NCBI RefSeq assembly: GCF_019913785.1
Contig: NZ_JAIOHK010000011.1
Coordinates: forward strand, 53,327-117,326
Origin: Altibacter sp.
Lineage (GTDB): Bacteria > Bacteroidota > Bacteroidia > Flavobacteriales > Flavobacteriaceae
Direction: 5' to 3'
Length of the DNA: 64,000 nt
The position numbers were made by a program, and so were the translations under genes. Below the pieces are notes generated by a model. It was not told where the DNA came from. It saw nothing but the letters and a program-made list of their open reading frames with translations, and searched no databases. This document shows, in pieces, positions 1-8,067 of the stretch; position 1 is the stretch's first letter; the number at the start of each line of letters is the position of its first letter.

Positions 1-285
1 TGTTACAACACCAATAGATTGTGCGTGGTCATCGAAAATAGGAACAAAGGTGGCACCGCCGTCATTCGATTTCCAAACACCACCACCGGCTGCTCCAGCA
101 TATATTATACGGGCGTTGGTAGGGTGATTCTCCAAATCGTTAATACGTCCGCTCATGAGTGCCGGACCAATATGGCGGGCATTCATATCGCCAAACAGTT
201 CTTTGCCTTTTAGGGATGTCTCTTGAGCTTCACCCATAAATGGAATCAGGGCAAGACTTAAGAAGAGGGTGACTAATTTCTTCAT
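1..285 (-). CDS. BNR/sortilin-type beta-propeller protein, N-terminal part
   Basis: This reverse-strand frame starts at ATG 283-285 and stays open for 95 codons to the window edge, so the 3' end is missing. The first ~20 residues (MKKLVTLFLSLALIPFMGEA) form a signal peptide. After it come 'NARHIGPALMSGRI' and 'YAGAAGGGVWKSNDGGATF'. The second of these is the Asp-box motif (S-x-D-G-G-x-T-F) of BNR/VPS10 propellers. Proteins of this type in Flavobacteriaceae are long exported propellers, usually named glycosyl hydrolase or sortilin-like; whether they are enzymes is unclear. Export is well supported; the exact role is unknown. Confidence 0.8.
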   Translation of the reverse strand, partial: MKKLVTLFLSLALIPFMGEAQETSLKGKELFGDMNARHIGPALMSGRINDLENHPTNARIIYAGAAGGGVWKSNDGGATFVPIFDDHAQSIGVVT

Positions 286-306
286 GTTTTTTGGTTTATG
301 GTTAAA

Positions 307-335
307 AAAAATCCCCAAACAAGTAGGGGATTTTT
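307..335 (-). terminator. Rho-independent terminator after the LolA-like gene
   Basis: AAAAATCCCC (307-316) and GGGGATTTTT (326-335) form a perfect 10-bp stem with a 9-nt loop. On the minus strand a T-run follows. It lies 14 bp after the stop of the gene at 349-1104 and separates it from the propeller gene. Confidence 0.75.
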
Positions 336-348
336 AAGGTTGTATATG

Positions 349-1104
349 TTATTTTCCTTCCGGATAGGCAAACATTGCCTTGTCTAGTTCACCGTTTAAA
401 GTAATATCCGTAAGTGTTATTAGTTGTCCACCCGGTTGGTCCTTTATCCCTTGATTCATCGAAAACGGAAAATAGATACCATCTACTTCCTGATAATCAC
501 TATACTTCATCTGAATAATCATTCCTTTTCCCTGCCCCGATTTTAATTCTTCTTCATACACAATGGGTACGAAATTTTCGGTATCAAAATAATAGAAACT
601 AATATCATCCGTTTGTTGCCCGTCGACCATAATAGGCTCTTTTACTAATTTAATTTTATAGGTATCGGTTCCCTCAACGGTTTCATTTCCAATTAATTCT
701 ACCGTGTAGCCTTTTGCCTTATAGTCGAGAAAAGGGTCTGGGAAATCGTTGATATTTTTTTTGAAATTTTCGGTGGCTTCGGCATCGCTTTTTTCGGCAG
801 CCATGGTCATTTGATTGGTACCCCAAAGCGTTTCACCATCGTATACTTCCTGATAGAATGTTTGCCCTTGGACATCGGCTTTGGTCATTCGATATCCTTC
901 CGTAGTTTGAATCATTTCAACAGGTAGCACCATACTTCCAAGATCCACACTTCCAACAAACTTGGCGGAAATGACCTTTTTTAAATTTTCTTCACCTCCA
1001 ATATTTTCAAGATAGGTAGCGATTATCTCTTCTGCAGTTTGAGCATTGGCAGGAGCTAATGCCGCAAATAATAGTAAAATAAATAGGGTTTTAATAGTCT
1101 TCAT
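349..1104 (-). CDS. LolA-like outer-membrane lipoprotein-sorting protein
   Basis: This 251-residue protein has a clear Sec signal peptide (first ~21 residues, ending 'APANAQ'). The body fits the LolA/LolB-like fold of flavobacterial periplasmic proteins: an early 'AEEIIATYLENIGGEENLKKV' helix, alternating beta segments such as 'YQEVYDGETLWG' and 'FYYFDTENFVPIVYEEE', and a late 'DYQEVDGIYFPF' strand. Members are thought to bind lipid or lipoprotein acyl chains, but these divergent forms are mostly uncharacterised. The gene stands alone between a terminator (307-335) and a 120-bp gap to the MscS gene. Confidence 0.75.
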   Translation of the reverse strand: MKTIKTLFILLLFAALAPANAQTAEEIIATYLENIGGEENLKKVISAKFVGSVDLGSMVLPVEMIQTTEGYRMTKADVQGQTFYQEVYDGETLWGTNQMTMAAEKSDAEATENFKKNINDFPDPFLDYKAKGYTVELIGNETVEGTDTYKIKLVKEPIMVDGQQTDDISFYYFDTENFVPIVYEEELKSGQGKGMIIQMKYSDYQEVDGIYFPFSMNQGIKDQPGGQLITLTDITLNGELDKAMFAYPEGK

Positions 1105-1224
1105 GGTGTTAAATTTATTGTTTTACGTAAAGGTAAGACTCAAGAAGTTTACTTCTGTTACATGGAGTCATATTTTTTTTTGAAATTTAACAGTACTGAA
1201 AAAAGTACCATTCGGGTGGTTCTT

Positions 1225-2487
1225 TTACAATTTGGCATTAAAATCGGCCCCGGTGGGCAGTTCAAAGATCTCTAGATCGAAATAGGGAACGGAGGCCAAT
1301 AAATGATCGAATATGTCGGCTTGAATATGTTCGTAATTCTCCCATGTCTTGTCGTAGCTGTAACAAAATATTTCAATAGGAATCCCCTTGTCTGTTGGTG
1401 CTAGATGGCGCACCATTAGAAACATGTCCTTATTGATAGCCGGATTTTCGTGCAGTATGGCATCGGCGTATTTTCTAAAAACACCTAAGTTGGTTTGATT
1501 TCTACCGTTTATCAGTAAGCTTTTGTCCGCTTCGTTGTTCTTGTTGTATTTTGTCACTTCTTTTTCTCGGTGTTCTATATACGGCTTTATCAGCTGAATA
1601 TGCTTCATCTTTTCGATCTCGTCTAGAGATAAAAACTTAATAGAACTCTGCTTGATAAAAATAGCCCGTTTGATTCGCCGTCCTTTGGATTCCTGCATTC
1701 CACGCCAGTTCTGGAATGAATCTGCGATCAAACTATAGGTTGGGATGGTGGTATAGGTATTGTCAAAGTTTTGCACGCGTACGGTAGCCAGATTAATTTC
1801 TGTTACATAACCGTCGGCTCCAAATTTACTGAAGGTAATCCAGTCACCAATTCGTACAATGTCGTTCACCGAAACCTGAATACTGGCAACAAAACCTAAG
1901 ATAGTATCTTTGAAGATTAGTAAGAGTACAGCCGAAGCTGCGCCTAAGGTTGTTAAACTCGCTACAGAATATCCTGTTATCTGATTTATAATCAGGAAGA
2001 TGCAAATCCCCCAAACAAAAATCATCATTACCTGTATATAACTATCTAAGGGCTTGTCGTTGTATTTTTCTTTTCCTTCGAGGTAATTCCTTGTCGTACG
2101 CAAAACACTACGAGTTACCAAGGCGAACAGAAAAATAAAATAAACATTTATGATGGTAAGCGCAAAACTGCTAATGGCCGGATATTCAGCAAACAGAGTA
2201 GGGGTCAAGTACCAAATGATAGATAAGGGGACAAAATGCGACACGAATCTCGGAAAATTACTCTTCACCAAATAATCATCAAACTTTGTTTCGGTCTTGG
2301 TGCTGAAAGCCTTAAAGGTCTGTACAATAATTTTTCTTGTCGCAATATCAAGTATAAGCACCGAAAGGCCTACAATAATAACATTCAAGATGGTACCCAA
2401 GGCAACAGCCCAGAATAACTTCATCCCTTCCTCCAAGAAAACATTTTGAAGCCAACAATTGTAAAAATCTAAGGTTTCTTGATCCAT
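1225..2487 (-). CDS. MscS-family mechanosensitive ion channel
   Basis: The 420-residue inner-membrane channel has about five hydrophobic segments in the first ~190 residues. The pore-lining helix and MscS beta domain follow ('GAASAVLLLIFKDTILGFVASIQVSVNDIVRIGDWI'). This GAASAVLLLIFKDTILGF stretch is the TM3 signature of the YbdG/MscM-like subfamily. The long C-terminal cytoplasmic part (residues ~200-420) and the sequence 'NTYTTIPTYSLIADSFQNW' also fit YbdG-type rather than small MscS. It should open on membrane tension during osmotic downshock. It overlaps the upstream DUF3817 gene by one base (TAATG), so the two are probably translationally coupled. Confidence 0.9.
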   Translation of the reverse strand: MDQETLDFYNCWLQNVFLEEGMKLFWAVALGTILNVIIVGLSVLILDIATRKIIVQTFKAFSTKTETKFDDYLVKSNFPRFVSHFVPLSIIWYLTPTLFAEYPAISSFALTIINVYFIFLFALVTRSVLRTTRNYLEGKEKYNDKPLDSYIQVMMIFVWGICIFLIINQITGYSVASLTTLGAASAVLLLIFKDTILGFVASIQVSVNDIVRIGDWITFSKFGADGYVTEINLATVRVQNFDNTYTTIPTYSLIADSFQNWRGMQESKGRRIKRAIFIKQSSIKFLSLDEIEKMKHIQLIKPYIEHREKEVTKYNKNNEADKSLLINGRNQTNLGVFRKYADAILHENPAINKDMFLMVRHLAPTDKGIPIEIFCYSYDKTWENYEHIQADIFDHLLASVPYFDLEIFELPTGADFNAKL

Positions 2488-2765
2488 TATAAATATTTAC
2501 GTTCAGCGTAAAAGGGCCCTAACGGAAGTACCGAGCATAGTATCACAATACCCAATGTTTGAAACGACCAGTTTAACTTTTGATACATAACATACGCCCC
2601 GGCGATGTACAGGATAAATAGAATTCCATGTGCCATACCTACAACTTGTACATACTGCGGCATGTCCCAAATATATTTTAACGGCATGGCAATGCCCAAC
2701 AGGACTAAAAATGATATTGCCTCTAGGGTGCTTATTATTTTAAATGTTTTAACTGAAGTGTCCAA
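2487..2765 (-). CDS. DUF3817 small membrane protein
   Basis: The 92-residue protein has three predicted membrane helices ('TLEAISFLVLLGIAMPLKY', 'GMAHGILFILYIAGAYVMY', 'TLGIVILCSVLPLGPF'). The central H-G in 'VGMAHGILF' and the C-terminal 'P(L)GPFYAERK' are the hallmarks of DUF3817. No biochemical function is known. Its stop shares one base with the start of the MscS gene, which makes a two-gene unit and hints at a membrane-stress context; that link is inference. Confidence 0.8.
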   Translation of the reverse strand: MDTSVKTFKIISTLEAISFLVLLGIAMPLKYIWDMPQYVQVVGMAHGILFILYIAGAYVMYQKLNWSFQTLGIVILCSVLPLGPFYAERKYL

Positions 2766-2840
2766 TTTTCTAAATTTTTATGCAAAGATACAGGATGTAA
2801 CTATGTAGCATACATTTTAAGAAGATTTTAATGAATCTCT

Positions 2841-3458
2841 TTAATCTTCGCAAGGGAAAGGAGTGTTCAACGTGGGATAGGCCCAGTTCTTCTTATAACT
2901 ATAATGCCACCATTCGGTACGAACGGTGTTGAAGCCAAAAAGGCGCATCCCTTCGATAAGTAGTTTTCGATGGTTTAAAATCTCCTCCGAAAAATTATAA
3001 TTATCAATATGTGCCTCACGTCCGAAGTAATCATAATCACTGCCCATTTCCACATAGCAGCCCTCCAGAGTCACCAGGGTAATATCAACTGCGGCCCCTT
3101 TGTTGTGGACAGAGCCATTTCCGTAAGGATTGCCAACATAGGTAGGTCGTGGTACCTTGGCCCACATCTTTTTCTGGACATCAAGAGGACGGTAACAATC
3201 GTATATTTTAATATAATATCCGCGTTCGCAAAAATACTGATTGGCAAGTAACAGTGCCTTGGCCACTTCGGGTCGAAGTAGACATTTGGCACAGTCGTAC
3301 AAGGTTTCCCCAATAAAATTATCTGGAGTAGCATAACGTATTTCGTAATGAAACTCAGATGATAATTCGGATAGATCGACCAACTCTTCTTGTGAAAAAA
3401 GCATCGGACAATAACCGAAGCAGGCTAAAAGATACGAGATGGTAACAATTCTTTTCAT
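2841..3458 (-). CDS. VanX/DdpX-type D-Ala-D-Ala dipeptidase (M15D)
   Basis: This 205-residue exported protein has a signal peptide (~22 residues, ending 'MLFSQ'). It has the M15D active-site layout: the zinc ligands His118 and Asp125 in 'SVHNKGAAVD', the catalytic Glu182 and third zinc ligand His185 in 'EWWHY', and the substrate Arg90 in 'YDCYRP'. Such enzymes hydrolyse D-alanyl-D-alanine. Periplasmic members away from van clusters are thought to serve cell-wall dipeptide recycling or use as nutrient. No van genes lie nearby, so glycopeptide resistance is not implied. Confidence 0.88.
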   Translation of the reverse strand: MKRIVTISYLLACFGYCPMLFSQEELVDLSELSSEFHYEIRYATPDNFIGETLYDCAKCLLRPEVAKALLLANQYFCERGYYIKIYDCYRPLDVQKKMWAKVPRPTYVGNPYGNGSVHNKGAAVDITLVTLEGCYVEMGSDYDYFGREAHIDNYNFSEEILNHRKLLIEGMRLFGFNTVRTEWWHYSYKKNWAYPTLNTPFPCED

Positions 3459-3523
3459 TTAAAAATAGGTGTAGGTAACACAAGCGCCATTCAAATTTCA
3501 AGATACTCAATTTTGAGCATAAA

Positions 3524-3551
3524 AAAAGCGGCTTGTGGGGAAGCCGCTTTT
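3524..3551 (-). terminator. Rho-independent terminator after the OmpA gene
   Basis: AAAAGCGGCTT (3524-3534) and AAGCCGCTTTT (3541-3551) form a perfect 11-bp stem around a 6-nt loop, with A/T runs on both sides. It sits 24 bp after the stop of the OmpA-family gene and could act in both directions. Confidence 0.8.
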
Positions 3552-3574
3552 CGCATAGTTGTTTACTTTCTTTG

Positions 3575-4417
3575 TTAATTGGCAGAAAGCAAGGCCAAAA
3601 ACTTATCTAAGTTAGGTAAGATAACAATTCGGGTTCTACGATTGGTAGCACGGCCGTCCTTGGTCTCATTTTCGGTGAGGGGATGGAAACTACTTCTTCC
3701 GGCAGCTATCAATTTTTCAGGAGCTACGCCGTATTTGTCCTGTAGCGTTCTAATAACCGCTGTTGCACGCTCTACGCTTAACTCCCAGTTGTCCTTAATA
3801 TACGATCCCGGTTTAACAGTTTGAGAATCGGTATGACCTTCAACCATCACTTCCAGAGCCGGCTCGCTATTGATTACATTGGCAAGTCGTTCAAGCAGAT
3901 TGTTAGCGTCCGGGTTTACTTTATAGCTACCCGATTTGAACAATAATTTATCAGAAATAGTGATCATAACAACTGTTTCATCAATATCAATCTGAATATC
4001 ATCTTCTTCACCTTCAGCAATCAAACTGTTGTCTAAATTCTTCTTTAAGTTATGGGAGATAATAAGGTTCATAGAGTCTTGTAAGGTCTTTGCCTGGGCT
4101 AATTCGTTTTGATCGACATTGGCTAAGGCTGCCTTCATCTTTTCCTTGTCGTCGTTGGAGATTACTACATTCTCAAATTGTTGCAATCTGTTGTTGTTAG
4201 AACTCGTCAACGACTGGATCTTGGTGTTGTAACTGGCAACACGTTCTTCGATCTTAGCATACTTTGCTTCAATCTCTTCTTTTTCAAGTTGGGTTTTGGC
4301 TAATGTTGAACGCGTATCGTTATACTGTCCTTCCAATTCAACATACTTTTTTTTCGAAACACATGAGGTGGTTAGAAATACCCCGGAGAGCAGGGTTAGT
4401 GCAATTAGTTTTTTCAT
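3575..4417 (-). CDS. OmpA-family peptidoglycan-binding lipoprotein
   Basis: The 280-residue protein starts with a lipoprotein signal peptide whose lipobox ends at Cys19 ('FLTTSC'). A charged coiled-coil stretch follows (residues ~25-90, e.g. 'AKTQLEKEEIEAKYAKIEERV'), then an OmpA/MotB C-terminal domain (~150-275). That domain holds 'LLFKSGSYKVNPDANNLL', 'VMVEGHTDSQ' and 'NWELSVERATAVIR', the residues that hold meso-diaminopimelate peptidoglycan. It most likely tethers the outer membrane to the cell wall. The coiled coil resembles flavobacterial OmpA proteins labelled flagellar-motor-like, but nothing here suggests flagella. Confidence 0.9.
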   Translation of the reverse strand: MKKLIALTLLSGVFLTTSCVSKKKYVELEGQYNDTRSTLAKTQLEKEEIEAKYAKIEERVASYNTKIQSLTSSNNNRLQQFENVVISNDDKEKMKAALANVDQNELAQAKTLQDSMNLIISHNLKKNLDNSLIAEGEEDDIQIDIDETVVMITISDKLLFKSGSYKVNPDANNLLERLANVINSEPALEVMVEGHTDSQTVKPGSYIKDNWELSVERATAVIRTLQDKYGVAPEKLIAAGRSSFHPLTENETKDGRATNRRTRIVILPNLDKFLALLSAN

Positions 4418-4565
4418 TTTACTAAGTTTAATGGTTTATGTACGGCAAATATAACCGCATGTGTCACCAAAAAATTAGTTAAGGTCTGCTATTGTTTTGT
4501 TAAATAAAAACCACATTACGGCCCTAGTGTTAAATGTATCAGAAAAAGCAAGTATGGCACAAAAA

Positions 4566-4589
4566 AAAAGGATGCAACTGCATCCTTTT
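4566..4589 (-). terminator. Rho-independent terminator after rpoD
   Basis: AAAAGGATGC (4566-4575) and GCATCCTTTT (4580-4589) form a 10-bp stem with a 4-nt loop. It lies 10 bp after the rpoD stop and ends in a T-run on the minus strand. Confidence 0.78.
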
Positions 4590-4599
4590 CGTTTTTCTG

Positions 4600-5466
4600 T
4601 TATCCTAAGAATTTTTTCAGAATATGACTTTTCGACTCCTGTCGTAATCTTCGTATGGCTTTTTCCCGAATTTGCCGAACGCGTTCCCGACTCAATTCGA
4701 AGGTATCTCCAATTTCCTGAAGCGTCATTGGCGGGTGTCCGCTAAGGCCGAAGTTCAGCTTTACTACATCACCTTCACGTGGCGACAGTGTTTCTAAGGC
4801 GCGGTCTATTTCAATTCGCAAGGATTCATGCATTAATTCCTTATCCGGATTTGGACTTTTAGAGGAACTCAATACATCGTATAGATTGTTATCGTTTTCA
4901 CCTTCCTGAAAGGGCGCATCCATCGATAAGCTTCTGCTGGCGTTCTTCATGGATTGCTTTACGCTACTTATGGTCATGTCTAGTTCCTGCGCAATTTCTT
5001 CGGCAGATGGTGGTCTTTCGTGTACCTGTTCTAAATGTATAGAGGCCTTTCGGATCTTATTGATATCTCCAATCTTATTAAGCGGCAACCGTACAACTCG
5101 AGATTGTTCGGCTATAGCCTGCAATATTGCCTGACGTATCCACCAAACGGCGTACGAGATAAATTTAAATCCTCTGGTCTCGTCAAATCGCTTGGCAGCT
5201 TTTACCAAACCAACATTCCCTTCATTAATAAGGTCGGGCAGACTTAGACCCTGATTTTGATATTGTTTTGCAACCGAAATAACAAATCTAAGATTTGAAC
5301 GCGTTAGTTTATCTAGCGCTCTTTGATCACCTTCGCGTATTCGTTGGGCAAGATCAACTTCTTCTTCAGCGGTTATCATATCAATTCTACTTACATCCTG
5401 TAAATAGGTGTTTAAAGATTTGGTTTCTCGATTGGTAACCTGCTTCGTAATTTTAAGTTGTCTCAT
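4600..5466 (-). CDS. rpoD: Primary RNA polymerase sigma factor (RpoD/SigA)
   Basis: At 288 residues this is the short Bacteroidota form of the housekeeping sigma factor; it lacks region 1.1 and the long non-conserved insert of proteobacterial RpoD. Region 1.2 ('[23 protein letters not shown]') is followed by region 2 ('[30 protein letters not shown]'), with the aromatic -10-melting residues in '[15 protein letters not shown]'. Region 3 comes next, and region 4 at the C-terminus includes the -35-type helix-turn-helix '[19 protein letters not shown]'. This factor should direct transcription from the TAnnTTTG promoters seen throughout the window. It ends in a terminator at 4566-4589. Confidence 0.96.
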   Translation of the reverse strand: MRQLKITKQVTNRETKSLNTYLQDVSRIDMITAEEEVDLAQRIREGDQRALDKLTRSNLRFVISVAKQYQNQGLSLPDLINEGNVGLVKAAKRFDETRGFKFISYAVWWIRQAILQAIAEQSRVVRLPLNKIGDINKIRKASIHLEQVHERPPSAEEIAQELDMTISSVKQSMKNASRSLSMDAPFQEGENDNNLYDVLSSSKSPNPDKELMHESLRIEIDRALETLSPREGDVVKLNFGLSGHPPMTLQEIGDTFELSRERVRQIREKAIRRLRQESKSHILKKFLG

Positions 5467-5598
5467 ATAGGTGTTTCTGTTTTAAATTCGTTAACATGGC
5501 ATAATATCATTTAAGATCCACAATTCCAAATTCTTAACACTATTTGTTAAATTTATTTTTGAAATAGAGAATTTGAGTATCTTATAATAAAAATTACA

Positions 5599-5808
5599 AT
5601 GATTTATATTTTTCATTTTTCAATAGGTATCGTTTCTTTATTTCTGAAGTTTTTTGTGATCCAAATTCCGAAAGAAGTACCGCATCCCGACAATAATTCG
5701 CCCTTAGACCTTAGCAATCCGGCCGATATTATTATCTACATTGTTATTCCTATTATATTTGTTGCACTTTATTTTCTGTCCCGAAAACGGAAAAAGAATA
5801 ACAATTAA
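5599..5808 (+). CDS. Small single- or double-pass membrane protein
   Basis: The 69-residue ORF contains 'IPKEVPHPDNNSPLDLSNPADIIIY', a membrane helix ('IIIYIVIPIIFVALYFL') and a basic tail ('SRKRKKNNN'). The PHPDNNSPLDLSNPADII block followed by one helix and a Lys/Arg tail is familiar from short flavobacterial membrane proteins of unknown function. The ATG at 5599 adds a hydrophobic N-terminus. A GTG at 5656, just before 'IQIPKEV', is an equally plausible start and would give a 50-residue protein. The function is unknown. Confidence 0.6.
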   Translation: MIYIFHFSIGIVSLFLKFFVIQIPKEVPHPDNNSPLDLSNPADIIIYIVIPIIFVALYFLSRKRKKNNN

Positions 5809-5876
5809 ACCTTACTGAAAAAAATGTGTCATATGTTTGGTGCAATTGTTGCTAAGATATTGCAAAAAATTGATTT

Positions 5877-6527
5877 ATGAAACTGAAGTTGAGTTTGGCA
5901 ATCGCCATGATTATTTGGACGGCAAATGCTGTGTTTTCGCAAATTGAAAATCCAAGCACTACGGTACAATTCGAATCGACCGAAACAAATACGACCGACC
6001 CAACGGGTTATGAATTACCCGCCATTAAGACACCCAGCTTAAGTAAGCCCGACACACCTTCTAAGTATAGTGAAAAAGCCGAGGACGACCCGAAGCCTCT
6101 GGATATGACCAAGGGGGATGGCTTGTTGGAATTTAATTCGGGGACAGCTCCCAAATATTTTACCAAGGACAAACCCGTCACCGATGCTGTGGGTGGCGAT
6201 CAATATCTGGGCGATATAAAAACGGGATCCAAAATTGTGAGTGTGCAATACCGAGATCACGAATATGTGGATGGCGATCAGATCCGTATTTTTGTAAATG
6301 ACGATATGATCCAGTCCAGTATTACACTGCAAGGAGGATTTAGAGGATTTAATCTAACTCTGGACAGCGGCTTTAACCGCATTGAATTCGTTGCTTTGAA
6401 CCAGGGTTCTTCCGGGCCAAACACTGCCGAGCTACATATCTATGACGAAAAGGGCCAACTAATCTCAGCAAAAGAGTGGAACCTGTTAACCGGTGATAAG
6501 GCCACCTTTGTAATTGTAAAAGAGTAG
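5877..6527 (+). CDS. Conserved secreted protein of unknown function
   Basis: The 216-residue protein has a signal peptide (~21 residues, ending 'NAVFSQ'). A low-complexity Pro/Thr/Ser/acidic linker follows (residues ~23-90), then a compact C-terminal domain rich in beta strands ('DQIRIFVNDDMIQSSITLQG', 'GFNRIEFVALNQGSSGPNTAELHIYD', 'TGDKATFVIV'). This domain looks like a single Ig-like or jelly-roll sandwich. It reads as a monocistronic gene, and no catalytic motif is visible. The likely place is the periplasm or outer surface. Confidence 0.7.
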   Translation: MKLKLSLAIAMIIWTANAVFSQIENPSTTVQFESTETNTTDPTGYELPAIKTPSLSKPDTPSKYSEKAEDDPKPLDMTKGDGLLEFNSGTAPKYFTKDKPVTDAVGGDQYLGDIKTGSKIVSVQYRDHEYVDGDQIRIFVNDDMIQSSITLQGGFRGFNLTLDSGFNRIEFVALNQGSSGPNTAELHIYDEKGQLISAKEWNLLTGDKATFVIVKE

Positions 6528-6570
6528 CTGCAATACAAACTGTTGGAACTGCAATAAAAATATTTTATAA

Positions 6571-6588
6571 TGTAAAGCGTACTTTACA
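6571..6588. promoter_or_regulatory. Palindromic operator of the membrane/XRE operon
   Basis: TGTAAAG (6571-6577) and CTTTACA (6582-6588) are perfect inverted 7-bp arms around CGTA. The site covers the expected -33 region of the TATATTTG promoter at 6599-6606, so a bound repressor would block transcription. The natural ligand is the XRE regulator encoded at the end of the operon (7087-7287). The symmetry is seen directly; the binding partner is inferred. Confidence 0.6.
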
Positions 6589-6598
6589 ATATAATAAC

Positions 6599-6606
6599 TA
6601 TATTTG
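6599..6606 (+). promoter_or_regulatory. Bacteroidota -7 promoter element (TATATTTG)
   Basis: The sequence matches the TAnnTTTG -7 consensus and lies 28 bp before the ATG at 6635 and 10 bp after the palindrome at 6571-6588. Confidence 0.6.
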
Positions 6607-6634
6607 TCATATTGTTAAATAAACTTATATTGAT

Positions 6635-7087
6635 ATGACGCTATTAAAAAATATTTGGGAATGGGATAAGCGCAATTTTGAGCGTCTTCGACGTTTTCAA
6701 TTACCCCACCGGTTTAAGCAGATTGGATTCGCACTTTTTTTAGTGGCCTTCCTGGCGCTACTCGCTTTTCGTTTCGTCAATAACGACGCAACCGTGATAA
6801 AAACAAGCCTCAAGTATATATTATTGATTGGTTTGTTGATTATTTCGGTGTCTAAGGAAAAGATAGAGGATGAACGTATCGTACAGTTGCGGCAACAATC
6901 CTATCAAGTTGCATTTGTAGTAGGAGTGCTGTATTCCATCCTAATACTTCCTCTTGTGAATTATATGGCAGATGTGATCTTTAAAAAAGAATCTCTTGGA
7001 TTCGAAGTGAATTCCTGGGAAGTTCTGTTCATTATGTTACTTATGCAGTGGTTCATTTTTAGAATGATGCGAAAAAAATGTTCCTGA
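6635..7087 (+). CDS. Four-helix membrane protein paired with XRE regulator
   Basis: The 150-residue protein has a basic amphipathic N-terminus ('WEWDKRNFERLRRFQLPHRFKQ') and four predicted membrane helices ('IGFALFLVAFLALLAFRF', 'YILLIGLLIISVS', 'VAFVVGVLYSILILPLVNYM', 'VLFIMLLMQWFIFRMM'). An acidic/basic motif 'KEKIEDERIVQLRQQSYQVA' sits between helices 2 and 3. That motif recurs in small membrane proteins that lie beside YgzD/YozG-type XRE regulators, and such pairs may sense membrane or envelope state. The stop overlaps the regulator start (TGATG), so the two are co-translated. Confidence 0.65.
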   Translation: MTLLKNIWEWDKRNFERLRRFQLPHRFKQIGFALFLVAFLALLAFRFVNNDATVIKTSLKYILLIGLLIISVSKEKIEDERIVQLRQQSYQVAFVVGVLYSILILPLVNYMADVIFKKESLGFEVNSWEVLFIMLLMQWFIFRMMRKKCS

Positions 7088-7287
7088 TGAAAAACACACT
7101 GAAAGTTGAACGCGCCATCTTGAATCTTACACAGGACGAACTCGCTAAGGAAATAGGGGTGTCGCGACAGACCATAAATTCTATTGAAACCAATAGGTAT
7201 GTGCCATCAACAGTACTTGCGCTGAAGCTGTCCGAACTTTTTAAAAAGCCGGTTAACGATTTTTTTACCCTGGAAGAAAATGATTAG
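7087..7287 (+). CDS. XRE-family helix-turn-helix regulator (YgzD/YozG type)
   Basis: This 66-residue protein is essentially one HTH domain: 'LTQDELAKEIGVSRQTINSIETNRYVPS' is the full helix-turn-helix, and 'LALKLSELFKKPVNDFF' is the usual closing helix. I chose the ATG at 7087 because it overlaps the upstream stop (TGATG) and gives the normal family length; an ATG at 7078 would add three residues. It probably represses its own operon through the palindrome at 6571-6588, with the membrane protein as modulator. That regulatory link is inference from position. Confidence 0.85.
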   Translation: MKNTLKVERAILNLTQDELAKEIGVSRQTINSIETNRYVPSTVLALKLSELFKKPVNDFFTLEEND

Positions 7288-7355
7288 TTTTCTGCGGTAC
7301 CTCGTTTTACAACTTAGCCTATTTCTGCTGAAGTTATTTTTTTAACTTTGAAAAC

Positions 7356-7970
7356 TTATTCCTCTTCCTTGCGAAGATATTCCAATAAGCCCTCATAGTC
7401 TTCGATCTCGGTATATAGCTTACCCGCCAAACTTATAACCGGGTTTTGTACCGAATCCAATGGGGTTCTAGTATTTGCCAATGCCATGGCAATTTGTTTT
7501 CTGATTTCAGGCTTTTCGGCAAGCGAGTGCGAATTAAAGATATATTTACTCTGTGTAAGACTACTCATTATAGTATCACAGGTTGTGCAGTTTTCAGTAA
7601 GATATAAGGTGATCTGCTTTTTTGGCTTTATTTTGATGGCCTCGACTGGTTTTCTAAGGGAACGTCTCGAAATACTGTCGTTTAATTGTAACTCGTATTT
7701 GTAATTCGCTCTTTTCCCTCGTTCCACAATCAGGGTATTGATAAGCACTTTTGAAGCACTAGGTACAAAAAACCACCTAGGCTTACCTGCGCGTTGTTTG
7801 AATCCCGAACCCGATACGGTCATTAACACATCATAGTCGGTTTCAGACTCGTTTACCGCATACAGCATAAGTCGGTTGCGATCTTCCTCGTCCACTATCT
7901 TAACAGGTTCTTCCTGAGCATAGGCCTGGCTTACAAATACAAGGAGTACAAAAACTAATTTTCTCAACAT
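7356..7970 (-). CDS. Exported thioredoxin-fold (glutaredoxin-like) protein
   Basis: From the ATG at 7970 the protein has 204 residues and a signal peptide ('KLVFVLLVFVSQAYAQ'). The open frame runs further upstream to 8111, but that part is not signal-like and overlaps the rluE gene. A beta-rich N-terminal half ('NRLMLYAVNESETDYDVLMT') precedes a glutaredoxin-like domain with a redox-type CxxC ('LTENCTTCD') and a late 'PVISLAGKLY' in the place of the cis-Pro loop. It probably acts as a periplasmic thiol/disulfide or redox-sensing protein. Substrates are unknown. Confidence 0.7.
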   Translation of the reverse strand: MLRKLVFVLLVFVSQAYAQEEPVKIVDEEDRNRLMLYAVNESETDYDVLMTVSGSGFKQRAGKPRWFFVPSASKVLINTLIVERGKRANYKYELQLNDSISRRSLRKPVEAIKIKPKKQITLYLTENCTTCDTIMSSLTQSKYIFNSHSLAEKPEIRKQIAMALANTRTPLDSVQNPVISLAGKLYTEIEDYEGLLEYLRKEEE

Positions 7971-8067
7971 AATTTGGAGTTTTAACAAGGGGTCAATATA
8001 TGAAATAATCCTAGGAATAGAAACGATTCTGGTCAGTAATAGCCCTGTTTTTTTTACAAAAAAAACG

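Noticed and set aside
19..213. A plus-strand frame of 64 codons at the left edge
   Set aside because: It runs antisense to the strongly coding minus-strand propeller gene that has a signal peptide and Asp box.
2841..3458. Vancomycin-resistance locus
   Set aside because: Only a VanX-type dipeptidase is present; no VanH, VanA or regulator genes accompany it, and the enzyme is exported.
7331..7348. Terminator between the XRE gene and the thioredoxin-fold gene
   Set aside because: AAGTTA/TAACTT is only 6 bp and A/T-rich, so it is too weak to call.
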